Below, one piece after another: positions 14,987-22,191 of a stretch of 40,134 bases of DNA. Each line of letters starts with the position of its first letter. Position 1 is the first letter of the stretch. The position numbers and the translations under genes were made by a program. This DNA is from SCGC-AAA076-P13 sp963926355 (GTDB taxonomy: Bacteria; Pseudomonadota; Gammaproteobacteria; Magnimaribacterales; D2472): NCBI GenBank assembly GCA_963926355.1, contig CAWUWW010000005.1, positions 1-40,134 on the forward strand, in the 5' to 3' direction. Below the pieces are notes generated by a model. It was not told the origin of the DNA. It ran no database searches and worked only from the letters and a program-made list of their open reading frames with translations.

Positions 14987-17527
14987 CTACAGATCAACTG
15001 TAAATGATATTCCAGCTGTTCTTGGAGGACCATTAAAGAAAGCTATTGACCCAATGGAAGCTTGGTTAAATGCAGATACTGAATGCTCTTCGTCTGTTAA
15101 GTTTTCAATATACAAAGCAACCTTAACTTTATCAGTAACCATCATATTAATATTTAGGTTATATAAAGTGTATTCAGGAATAGTTACATGACCATTACCG
15201 CCATTAGCAAGAAGTCCTGAATAGGTAGGAATAGCAGCAATGTCACCTGCGGTTCCAGCACCATTTGTAGTATCAGAAGTCATAATATCTTCGCCTGCAG
15301 TATATGATCTAAACACTGTTGAAGTTGGCAATCCAGCAATTGATCCATCATGCTTTACAGTGAAGCCATAAGTGTCTCCAGCTCCAGCAACGTTATATTC
15401 AAGAACACCTTCATCATCTCCTTCAACATGACCTAAGAATGCACTTAAGGTAATAGAATCAGATAAGTTATAACTTAAATCCATTTCATAACCTGACATC
15501 TCAACAACTGGCTGAATAACTGTATTAATAGTCGGAACACCGGAAGAAGTTGTTGCACCAACTGCTATTGATTTATTCAAGAAATCTTGATTAAAATATG
15601 CAGCATTAACATTTAACTTCCCATCTAAAAACGAAGACTTAGTTCCTATTTCAAAAACTTCAGTAAGTTCTTCAGGCAATGCAACAACACCTGAAGCGGT
15701 GAGTGAGTCATTAGAGTTACCAGGCATATAACCTTCACTAAAACTCATATATACCATATTGCCATTATCAAAACTGTAATCAAGAATAGCTCTCATTGAA
15801 TCATTTTTATAAGTTCTTTTAACCCTACAATATCCATCTCCACCCACCATAGGATTTGAGAAAGTTCCATATACAGGATCACACTTTGAAGCTTGGTATT
15901 TAGCGCTTCCTGTTGCCAAGTCAATTGCCCAAGCATCCATACCAGGCTGCATATAAGCCGCATATCCTGCTAATGGAAGTAGTAATGGGCTTATTCCTCC
16001 AAGTCCAACTGCTAAATATGTACCGTTAGCACTCATTCCCCCAGCAGGAACTTTTGCATTAATATCAATGCCTTTTGTGTCCTCTGAAGATCTATAACCC
16101 AATGTTAGATTCAGTTGATCAGAAATTGCATAGGTAGCCTCAGCAAACATAGCTTCTGAAACATTAGTTGTTGCATAAGTCTCATCAACATTACCAAGTT
16201 GAGTTACAGCTAATGCAGCAATATCTGCAATATTAATCGGAAGTCCACTAACTGCTCCGTAACCAGCAGGAATAAGAGTAGAAGAGGCTTTAAATCCAGC
16301 TCCATAGATAGTTTTCATATTTGAATAACCATCCACATCAGACTCAAAATACCCTACTGTATATTGCAGTCTGTCATCCATAGCTGATGAGCTAAATCTA
16401 ACTTCAGAAGTTTCTCCATCTGTAGAGGAAGTTCTAGGGCCAACTTGGACCATATTATCAAAACCAGATTTAAGAAAACCAAACATCCAAGGAGTCTCTT
16501 GATCTTTATGTTCTGCTTTGGCATGTATTACTGTTAATTGTCCAAAACCTAAATCAGAAGTTATTTTTAACGATGACTTATCTAAATCTAAATATCCATT
16601 TTCCATAGAACCATCATGATAAGACTCGTAATGACCAGTCTCTTTACAGGCATCATAAGATCTTTGCTTTGAACCAGCAGAAAAGCCACCCAAAGCAGCA
16701 CTTCCTGCAAGAGTAGTTCCTGAAGTGTAAACATCACAGTTTGGGTAAACAGGAGTTCCATCTGTATTAAACGTAGAATGACTTAGTAAGATATTTGTAT
16801 TATCTGTAACGTCTATAGATAACATAGCTCGTAATGATTCATTATCAATCATGCCCCCATCCATTCCTATAGAGTCTAGATTATCAATATAACCATCTTG
16901 AGATTTATTAATACTTACAATCCTTAAGGCTGTATTCGATGTGATTGGCAAATTAACCATAGCAGCAACATCATTTAAGTTTCTTTGGCCTATTGTTGTT
17001 CTAACAGTGGCTTGAAACTCTTCCATAACCGGCGTGTTGTTATTAACTAATATAGCTCCAGACGTTGTGTTCTTACCAAATAAAGTTCCTTGAGGACCTT
17101 TTAGTACTTGAAGGTCTTTTACGTCAAATAAATCAAATAATGATCCTTGAGGTCTAATCATATATACGTCATCTACATAAATAGATATTTTTTGATCCCA
17201 TTGAACCGAACCTCTTGAGGTTCCTAGCCCCCTAATACCTACAGCAACACCATTTTGGTTGGTATTTGCTTTAACCATTAGTACATTTGAAACCACTTCA
17301 TTAATAGCTTCCATGTTCTCAATACCTTGATCATCAAGATCAGTACCAGAGAAAGCACTTATTGCAATAGGAACATCTGAAACAGATTCCGCTCTTCTTC
17401 GAGCAGTAGTTACAAGATCTTCGACCGTGTCTGCTGATTCATTAGATGAATCTTGTGCATTTACAGTTACAGCTGAAAGTAGTAATAATGAAAAAATAAA
17501 ACGGTTTAGTTTAAATAATATATTCAA
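14987..17527 (-). CDS. TonB-dependent outer-membrane receptor
   Basis: These receptors are 22-stranded barrels with a plug that import ligands using ExbBD-TonB energy. The 846-aa protein has a signal peptide (cleavage after VNA, about residue 24), a TonB-box-like segment VEDLVTTARRR (about 36-46), and a plug with VPIAISAFSGTDL, VGIRGLGTSRGSV, ISIYVDDVYMIRP and VLKGPQGTLFGKNTTSGAI. The barrel ends in ISFTVDL with a terminal aromatic-hydrophobic strand. The start is TTG at 17527, preceded by a strong AGGGGG ribosome site at 7-nt spacing. The plug style is that of marine proteobacterial receptors of unknown ligand. A terminator follows; the phytase gene lies downstream past tRNA-Arg. The tonB and exbD genes are at the right end of the window. 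Confidence 0.92.
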   Translation of the reverse strand: MNILFKLNRFIFSLLLLSAVTVNAQDSSNESADTVEDLVTTARRRAESVSDVPIAISAFSGTDLDDQGIENMEAINEVVSNVLMVKANTNQNGVAVGIRGLGTSRGSVQWDQKISIYVDDVYMIRPQGSLFDLFDVKDLQVLKGPQGTLFGKNTTSGAILVNNNTPVMEEFQATVRTTIGQRNLNDVAAMVNLPITSNTALRIVSINKSQDGYIDNLDSIGMDGGMIDNESLRAMLSIDVTDNTNILLSHSTFNTDGTPVYPNCDVYTSGTTLAGSAALGGFSAGSKQRSYDACKETGHYESYHDGSMENGYLDLDKSSLKITSDLGFGQLTVIHAKAEHKDQETPWMFGFLKSGFDNMVQVGPRTSSTDGETSEVRFSSSAMDDRLQYTVGYFESDVDGYSNMKTIYGAGFKASSTLIPAGYGAVSGLPINIADIAALAVTQLGNVDETYATTNVSEAMFAEATYAISDQLNLTLGYRSSEDTKGIDINAKVPAGGMSANGTYLAVGLGGISPLLLPLAGYAAYMQPGMDAWAIDLATGSAKYQASKCDPVYGTFSNPMVGGDGYCRVKRTYKNDSMRAILDYSFDNGNMVYMSFSEGYMPGNSNDSLTASGVVALPEELTEVFEIGTKSSFLDGKLNVNAAYFNQDFLNKSIAVGATTSSGVPTINTVIQPVVEMSGYEMDLSYNLSDSITLSAFLGHVEGDDEGVLEYNVAGAGDTYGFTVKHDGSIAGLPTSTVFRSYTAGEDIMTSDTTNGAGTAGDIAAIPTYSGLLANGGNGHVTIPEYTLYNLNINMMVTDKVKVALYIENLTDEEHSVSAFNQASIGSIAFFNGPPRTAGISFTVDL

Positions 17528-17712
17528 TGTAATTCCCCCTTAATAGAATTTTACTGAATAATCTTATTTGACTTAATGCGTAATTAGTTTTTTAAAATAT
17601 ACTTTTTTTATATATAAAAAATAGACAGTTATATATTAATTTATATATAAAATTTACATATAATTTTTGAAAGATCTTTGATGATATAAAAAATCTAAAG
17701 CATTATTTGTTT

Positions 17713-18099
17713 TTAGCCGACCTCTTCAAGATCACCACCATTAGAAATCCATTCTGCAAAACCGCCAATATTAAATACATTATCAAATCCAGCATCTTCT
17801 AATGATTTAGCTGCAAGAGCTGACCTAAAACCAGCAGCACAATAAACTAAAATAGTAGTATCTGAATCTATATTAATTGGGTTTTGTAATGAGTTAGGTT
17901 TCAACTTAAATTCTATGACACCTCTTGGGATATTTACAGCATTTTTAATAAGGCCTGAAAAGTTAACCTCTGACTCCTCCCTAACATCAATAATGACATG
18001 CTTGGAGTTATGAATTATTTCTACAGTCTCTTCATATGAAAGCTTTTTAATTTGGTCGTTTGCTTCAATTAAAAGTGATTCTAAAGTTTTGTTAGCCAT
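17713..18099 (-). CDS. Rhodanese-like domain protein
   Basis: The 128-aa single-domain protein has the rhodanese fold signatures HVIIDVREESEVNFSGLIKNA (here cut; about 32-52), AVNIPRGVIEF, and the active-site loop VYCAAGFRSALAA (Cys at about 88), with NIGGFAEW near the C terminus. Such proteins hold a persulfide on the loop cysteine and pass sulfur to acceptors or act in cyanide or thiosulfate chemistry. It has no signal peptide and is cytoplasmic. Its start overlaps the stop of the EamA-type gene by 8 bp, so the pair are probably translated from one mRNA. The downstream 185 bp to the TonB receptor are extremely AT-rich and contain no gene that I can see. Confidence 0.88.
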   Translation of the reverse strand: MANKTLESLLIEANDQIKKLSYEETVEIIHNSKHVIIDVREESEVNFSGLIKNAVNIPRGVIEFKLKPNSLQNPINIDSDTTILVYCAAGFRSALAAKSLEDAGFDNVFNIGGFAEWISNGGDLEEVG

Positions 18100-18979
18100 T
18101 TATGGTCTCTCTGGTAATTTGTGAGGTAGGTTTTTTATTTGATGTCGCAAGAAATATACCTATTAAAACAATACCACAACCAATTAAAATATTGAAAGTA
18201 ATAAGTTCATCTAAGAATATTCTTCCCCATAGAATTCCAAATATAGGAAGAAAATAAGCAACTATAGATGTCCTCACTGCACCAATTTTCTCAATCAATC
18301 TTACATAGCCGATAAATGCAAAACCCGTAGAAATAGCACCAAGCCATAAAACTGAGAACAAAGCCTCAGATGAAGGCATTGAAGTTGGCAGATTAAATAT
18401 CGTAACTGGGAGCATTAATACAGAACTGAAAACAAGTGACCAGCCTATCAAAACCAATTTATTAGTTTTATGTGAGTGTTTTTGTATAAATACTCCAGAG
18501 AATGAATAACAAGCAGAGCCTAATAGACAGTAGATACTAGAAATCAATGTTGTGGATGATGACTCTGGATTAACGAGAATAAAAACACCTGCAAAACCAA
18601 TTATAAGACCAATAACTTGTTTTGGAGACACGCTTTCATTCAACCAAAAGAAAGCAATAATCATAGTATTGAAAGCTGTAGTTGCATTTAATATTGCAAG
18701 CATATTTGAATTAGATTCCAAACTTGCAAGCGAGAACAATGTAAAAGGAATAGCGCAATTTGTAATGGATAATATAGCAACATATTTCCATATTGGTTTT
18801 AAAAGTTTTAAATATTTAGGTTGCAATAATATTGGTAAAAAAATGAGTGAAGCAATAATTAATCTTGAATTAACTAAAGCTATAGGACCAAATTCAGGTG
18901 TTCCTATTTTTGTAAATATAAAGGCACTGCCCCAGATAGCTCCTAGAAATGTTAGTAAGGCCCAATATCTTAATTCCAT
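18092..18979 (-). CDS. EamA/DMT-family transporter
   Basis: The 295-aa protein has two EamA repeats making ten hydrophobic helices. It opens ALLTFLGAIWGSAFIFTKIG (about 8-27), typical of the drug/metabolite transporter superfamily, and the second repeat has SACYSFSGVFIQKHSHK and GRIFLDELITFNILIGCGIVLIGIF. EamA proteins usually export amino acids or related metabolites; the substrate is not predictable here. It starts with ATG at 18979, only 15 bp after the T-run of a strong terminator, so its expression may depend on readthrough. It overlaps the rhodanese gene downstream by 8 bp. Confidence 0.9.
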   Translation of the reverse strand: MELRYWALLTFLGAIWGSAFIFTKIGTPEFGPIALVNSRLIIASLIFLPILLQPKYLKLLKPIWKYVAILSITNCAIPFTLFSLASLESNSNMLAILNATTAFNTMIIAFFWLNESVSPKQVIGLIIGFAGVFILVNPESSSTTLISSIYCLLGSACYSFSGVFIQKHSHKTNKLVLIGWSLVFSSVLMLPVTIFNLPTSMPSSEALFSVLWLGAISTGFAFIGYVRLIEKIGAVRTSIVAYFLPIFGILWGRIFLDELITFNILIGCGIVLIGIFLATSNKKPTSQITRETING

Positions 18980-18993
18980 AAAATCTCGCTCAT

Positions 18994-19024
18994 AAAAAAA
19001 ACCCCCAAAATAAATTTGGGGGTT
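18994..19024 (-). terminator. Strong intrinsic terminator just upstream of the EamA gene
   Basis: The arms AACCCCCAAA (19000-19009) and TTTGGGGGTT (19015-19024) form a 10-bp stem with a 5-nt loop. On the minus strand it runs into at least six T residues. It lies 15 bp upstream of the EamA start codon on the same strand, so it ends a short leader or sRNA transcript rather than a protein gene. Confidence 0.85.
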
Positions 19025-19208
19025 AGTAAAAAACCTAGATCTTATTTAGAAAATAGAATCTAGTCAGAAACCTAAAGCTTGCCAATTGTCAAAAGGCAGA
19101 CCCTCTGTCTCTTCTTATTAAATAAATATTAATATGATCACCTCCTAGAACAGGGTAAAAATAAATTTGTATAAGGATCCCCTTATAAAACCCTTAAACA
19201 AGACACCT
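18994..19208 (-). ncRNA. Candidate structured leader RNA or sRNA upstream of the EamA gene
   Basis: The 287-bp gap between the EamA gene and the 69-codon gene has no full-size gene. On the minus strand a TATAAT (19220-19215) could start an RNA near 19208 that ends at the terminator at 18994, about 215 nt. It contains a TATAAGG/CCTTATA hairpin (19170-19187), a CTAGAT/ATCTAG hairpin (19035-19063) and the terminator stem. Between them lies AGGAGGTGATC (about 19138-19148), an 11-nt match to the complement of the 16S rRNA 3' tail. The first ATT, 7 nt after AGGAGG, opens a 14-codon frame (ending RRDRGSAF), but no ATG is available. Attenuator and free sRNA are both possible; I cannot tell them apart. 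Confidence 0.45.
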
Positions 19209-19214
19209 ACTAAA

Positions 19215-19220
19215 ATTATA
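19215..19220 (-). promoter_or_regulatory. Candidate -10 element for the leader RNA
   Basis: A perfect TATAAT on the minus strand. The best -35 is only TTTATT (about 19242-19237, 16-bp spacer), so the promoter is tentative. Confidence 0.35.
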
Positions 19221-19266
19221 TACAGACTAACTATTAAATAAAGTTATTTATTAAAAAATAGTTTAA

Positions 19267-19476
19267 TTAAAATCTAAACTCTAATTGAGCCTTCGGCTCC
19301 ATAAGATTCAAAGTATTGTCAAAATAAGATTCAGAACTATTTAAGTAAATAGATAATTCATTCATATTATTATTAAAGTATTGAAAAGCAAGCATCTTTT
19401 TTACTGATGTTTTATCTATTGCTTCATCGAGTTTTTTAATAATAGGGTCAACATTATTTGTATTGGAAGTATTCAT
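19267..19476 (-). CDS. SOS-controlled small protein of unknown function
   Basis: I do not recognise this 69-aa protein. It is hydrophilic, predicted mostly helical in the middle (DPIIKKLDEAIDKTSVKKML, about 10-29), Asn/Ser-rich, and ends LEFRF. There is no signal peptide or membrane segment and no cysteine. The evidence that it is real is its control region: a near-consensus LexA box lies between TTTACA and TATAAT, and the predicted transcription start coincides with the ATG at 19476. No Shine-Dalgarno precedes the ATG, as expected for a leaderless mRNA. SOS-controlled small proteins in other bacteria often inhibit division or modulate repair, but nothing in the sequence assigns such a role. 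The MASE1-like gene ends 40 bp upstream. Confidence 0.7.
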   Translation of the reverse strand: MNTSNTNNVDPIIKKLDEAIDKTSVKKMLAFQYFNNNMNELSIYLNSSESYFDNTLNLMEPKAQLEFRF

Positions 19477-19482
19477 TATTTA

Positions 19483-19512
19483 ATTATACTGTATATATGT
19501 ACAGTATGTAAA
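19483..19512 (-). promoter_or_regulatory. LexA-controlled promoter (SOS box between -35 and -10)
   Basis: TACTGTATATATGTACAGTA (plus strand 19487-19506) differs at one base from the gammaproteobacterial LexA consensus CTGT-N8-ACAG with its usual TA flanks. On the minus strand TTTACA (19512-19507), an 18-bp spacer filled by the box, and TATAAT (19488-19483) form a good sigma70 promoter. Bound LexA would block RNA polymerase directly. The predicted start is at or next to the ATG at 19476. Confidence 0.85.
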
Positions 19513-19515
19513 CTA

Positions 19516-20106
19516 CTAATTAGTAATAATAAATTTAGAAGACTTAAGGAACCTAAAAACAATCATTAAATAAAAGAGCATTATTATTGAACCAATAGTA
19601 TCTCCAATAAAATACGTTAATACTCTTAGGGCATCGACATTGAGACCAGGGTTAAGAATTTCTATTAAACTGTTAGTCATTACGGCATTAAAACCTGCTG
19701 ATATAAGTACTACTAAAACTATAAATCTATAATTAGTAAAATTAAAACGCTTATACAGAGAGAAATTAGTATTAGTCCTAGACCACTTTATCAACCCAAC
19801 AGCAAAAACAACTGCAAGAAGGCTTGATGAAGAAGTCAGATACCATAAATACATTTGAGCTGGCTCACCCATGTCGACTAATTGAATATTTTTTAAATAA
19901 TAAGCAGTTCCTTCTGCAAGAAATAAAGCTGGAAGGGCTCTATAGCCAAAAAAAACATAACAAAGAACCCTAACTCCATGAGGAAGGTAAATTAAACTGC
20001 CGATAATAGAATTTTCAGCAACCGAGAAAGTGAAAGTCAACCAAACAAGAAGAACAAACATTGCGAACACATAGGTTGTAACACTAACTGCTAAAAAATG
20101 TTTCAT
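19516..20106 (-). CDS. MASE1-like integral membrane protein without output domain
   Basis: The 196-aa protein has about five to six membrane helices. The segment YLPHGVRVLCYVFFGYRALP (about 41-60) and the late GDTIGSIIMLFYLMIVF (about 167-183) resemble the LPxGVRxLxxxxFGWRA and GDxxG blocks of MASE1, a sensory domain normally fused to histidine kinases or GGDEF/EAL domains. Here the protein stops after the membrane part with a short KSSKFIITN tail. It could be a stand-alone sensor, a remnant of a larger sensor, or an unrelated membrane protein. It lies 28 bp downstream of the winged-helix gene on the same strand, so that small regulator is the likeliest partner. Confidence 0.55.
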   Translation of the reverse strand: MKHFLAVSVTTYVFAMFVLLVWLTFTFSVAENSIIGSLIYLPHGVRVLCYVFFGYRALPALFLAEGTAYYLKNIQLVDMGEPAQMYLWYLTSSSSLLAVVFAVGLIKWSRTNTNFSLYKRFNFTNYRFIVLVVLISAGFNAVMTNSLIEILNPGLNVDALRVLTYFIGDTIGSIIMLFYLMIVFRFLKSSKFIITN

Positions 20107-20140
20107 TAATAATTTAGTTTATATAGGATTAATTAATAAT

Positions 20141-20434
20141 TTATATGTTAATGAGGGCAAGATTAAACTCTCTTTTATCTTTATCTGACTGAGATAAAAC
20201 CACGAGCCCATGATTTTCAAACTTTTTAATCGCTTTATATACCGTCGATCTTGAGAGTTTCGATGAGTTAATAATATCTGTAATATTACATGAATTATTA
20301 TTATTTAAATTTACCGCTATAGAATAGTAAACTTGCTTCTCTGTATGGTTATAACTAATTAAATTATAATCATTCTCAAGATTCTCAAGCATTTCTAGTA
20401 CTGAAGTTATTTCGCTTATAAAAGATTTTGACAT
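20141..20434 (-). CDS. Small winged-helix (MarR-like) transcription regulator
   Basis: The 97-aa protein (from ATG 20434; a GTG at 20443 would add three residues) starts with a helical stretch SEITSVLEMLENLENDYNLI, then a helix-turn-helix: CNITDIINSSKLSRSTVYKA (about 50-69), followed by IKKFENHGLVVLSQSDKDKR, the winged hairpin typical of MarR/IclR-type DNA-binding domains. It is shorter than full MarR proteins and lacks the long C-terminal dimerisation helix. A palindrome TTAGT-N6-ACTAA at 20456-20471 lies just upstream and is a plausible operator. tRNA-Ser lies about 70 bp further upstream and the MASE1-like gene follows. Confidence 0.72.
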   Translation of the reverse strand: MSKSFISEITSVLEMLENLENDYNLISYNHTEKQVYYSIAVNLNNNNSCNITDIINSSKLSRSTVYKAIKKFENHGLVVLSQSDKDKREFNLALINI

Positions 20435-20455
20435 AATATTCACTGATTATTTGTG

Positions 20456-20471
20456 TTAGTAATATAACTAA
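20456..20471. promoter_or_regulatory. Candidate operator upstream of the winged-helix gene
   Basis: An inverted repeat TTAGT-N6-ACTAA, 22 bp upstream of the regulator's ATG, overlaps a TATATT that could be its -10. Autoregulation is inferred from position alone. Confidence 0.3.
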
Positions 20472-20539
20472 TAATAAAACTAAAATATATATATATCAAA
20501 TATATTAAAATCTGCAACTGCTAATTTATTTAGCGTTGT

Positions 20540-20627
20540 TGGCGGAGAGGATAGGATTCGAACCTACGGTGGGTTACCCCACAACAACTTTCCAAGCTGT
20601 CACCTTAAACCACTCAGACACCTCTCC
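20540..20627 (-). tRNA. tRNA-Ser (anticodon GGA)
   Basis: An 88-nt class II tRNA with a long variable arm. On the minus strand it begins GGAGAGGTGTCTGAGTGG, has the anticodon stem ACAGC/GTTGT around TTGGAAA (anticodon GGA), a variable arm GTGGG-TAA-CCCAC, the T loop TTCGAAT, the acceptor CCTCTCC and an encoded GCCA end. It reads UCC and UCU serine codons. A TAAAAT lies at 20647-20642 upstream as a possible -10. Confidence 0.97.
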
Positions 20628-20694
20628 TTTGTAGGTTAAGCATTTTACACGAATCTTAATTTTTGTGTGCCAATTTATAAAGGGCTAGAGAAAA

Positions 20695-21414
20695 CTATTG
20701 GTTAAACTCTCTAAAATTACTAAAAGTTAATTTTTTGTGACTTGATCTTATGGGGTTTATATCTATACCGCCTCGTCTTAGAAATCTTCCGCAAACCTCA
20801 AGCTTTTTAATATTGTACTTATGAGCGATATCCTTATAAATATTCTCAATACACTGCTCATGGAAGTCGCCCTTATCTTTATAGGAAATTAAATAACTTC
20901 GAAGCCAGCTAATATTAATAGTCGCTTCAGCTTTTATGTATATGTTTGCAAAATCTGGCTGACTTGTAACAGGACAAATAGATCGAAACCCAGTAAATTT
21001 AATCACATCAGACGCTTTTGTATTAATTTTTTTTGTTACATTTATATTGAGAGAAGCCGGTTCGGGATTAAATTTTTTAAGAAACTTTACCTCGATAACA
21101 GATTTAGTTAATTTACTTATATCTTTATTAATTTTATTGAGGACGTCTACCTCAGACTGGAATGATTTCTTATAAAAAGCATTTAAATACAACTTAAGTG
21201 ACTTTGATTCAACTGTGAACTTAGATGAAGATAGTATTGTAATTTGAAGAACTTTGAGAACTGGGATTTTGTTTAGGTCTAAATAATTAAATTCATACGC
21301 ATTCCAAAAATCAACACCGTAAGAATTGTTAGAGGCTTTTCTTTGTATGGGATCAAGTGCTTTATAACCAGAAACTTTTGTATCTATAGTCTTGCCAAGA
21401 AACTTTCTTGTCAT
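20695..21414 (-). CDS. queF: NADPH-dependent preQ0 (7-cyano-7-deazaguanine) reductase
   Basis: QueF reduces the nitrile of preQ0 to the amine of preQ1 for queuosine in tRNA. The 239-aa protein has the NADPH motif ESKSLKLYLNAF (69-80), the catalytic Cys147 in SICPVTSQPDFANI with Asp154, and the substrate Glu in FHEQCIENI (His185-Glu186), ending GRFLRRGGIDINPIRS. The order (NADPH motif before the catalytic Cys in a duplicated T-fold) is that of the long E. coli-type QueF, but it is about 40 residues shorter than the 282-aa enzyme, mainly in the N-terminal half. Its start overlaps the yadH stop by 4 bp (ATGA). Confidence 0.93.
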   Translation of the reverse strand: MTRKFLGKTIDTKVSGYKALDPIQRKASNNSYGVDFWNAYEFNYLDLNKIPVLKVLQITILSSSKFTVESKSLKLYLNAFYKKSFQSEVDVLNKINKDISKLTKSVIEVKFLKKFNPEPASLNINVTKKINTKASDVIKFTGFRSICPVTSQPDFANIYIKAEATINISWLRSYLISYKDKGDFHEQCIENIYKDIAHKYNIKKLEVCGRFLRRGGIDINPIRSSHKKLTFSNFREFNQ

Positions 21415-22190
21415 TGTCTAATGCCAGTTCCTTTATTTAAAAGATATAAACAAGAACCCGTTAACACGCCAATAAAGGCAAGTATCATGCCCAGTGCAAA
21501 AGGTATTGAGACATCGCTGACCCCTAGCATGCCTGCCCTGAAAGTATTTACAACATAAAGCATTGGATTGGCCATAGATACAGCCCTCCAAAAATCTGGA
21601 AGAATATTAATAGAGTAAAAAACCCCGCCCAGATAAATTAGTGGGGTTAATACAAAGGTTGGAATAACCGATATATCATCAAAACTATCTGCAAATACCG
21701 CATTAATAAAGCCCATCAATGAAAATAAAATAGATGTTAAAAAAAGAACCATCAACGTTAATAAAGGGTTAACTACAGTAAATTCAGGGTAAAACAATAA
21801 ACTAACGCCAAAGACAATAAAACCAATAAGACAGCCACGACAAACTCCGCCCATAATGAATCCAAGAAGAATCGTCCAATTAGGCATAGGTGAAATTAAT
21901 AGCTCCTCAATCGACCTCTGAAACTTAACAGAATAAAAAGATGAAACAACATTAGCGTAGGAATTGGTAATTACTGACATCATTATTAAGCCCGGGATCA
22001 TAAATTGAATATAATCAAAACCATCCATGGTTCCAATTCTTGGCCCAATAAGAGATCCAAAAATTACAAAATATAGAGACATAGTTACCGCTGGTGGAAC
22101 TAATGTTTGTATCCATATTCTTAGAAAACGTCTTATCTCCTTAACTGTAAGGGTCCATAAAGCTACTGATATATTTCGATTATTGCTCAT
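21411..22190 (-). CDS. yadH: ABC-2 type exporter permease, YadH
   Basis: The 259-aa inner-membrane protein has six helices typical of ABC-2 permeases. The segments FLRIWIQTLVPPAVTMSLYF (about 17-36), QFMIPGLIMMSVITNSYANV and SFDDISVIPTFVLTPLIYLG match E. coli YadH closely. It pairs with the ATPase gene yadG immediately upstream (1-bp gap). The substrate of YadGH is unknown. queF begins inside its stop codon, so the three genes form one unit. Confidence 0.92.
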   Translation of the reverse strand: MSNNRNISVALWTLTVKEIRRFLRIWIQTLVPPAVTMSLYFVIFGSLIGPRIGTMDGFDYIQFMIPGLIMMSVITNSYANVVSSFYSVKFQRSIEELLISPMPNWTILLGFIMGGVCRGCLIGFIVFGVSLLFYPEFTVVNPLLTLMVLFLTSILFSLMGFINAVFADSFDDISVIPTFVLTPLIYLGGVFYSINILPDFWRAVSMANPMLYVVNTFRAGMLGVSDVSIPFALGMILAFIGVLTGSCLYLLNKGTGIRQ

Positions 22191-22191
22191 A

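Noticed and set aside
17580..17690. Long TATA-rich stretch as a possible origin or AT-repeat element
   Set aside because: It has no DnaA-box cluster or iterons that I can see and fits an AT-rich promoter region upstream of the TonB-dependent receptor gene.
18552..18995. 147-codon plus-strand frame opposite the EamA gene
   Set aside because: It is a shadow frame; the minus strand encodes clear DMT transporter repeats.
18980..19266. 6S RNA or a known riboswitch
   Set aside because: The length is near 200 nt, but I do not see the long central bubble of 6S RNA or the conserved core of any riboswitch that I can recall.
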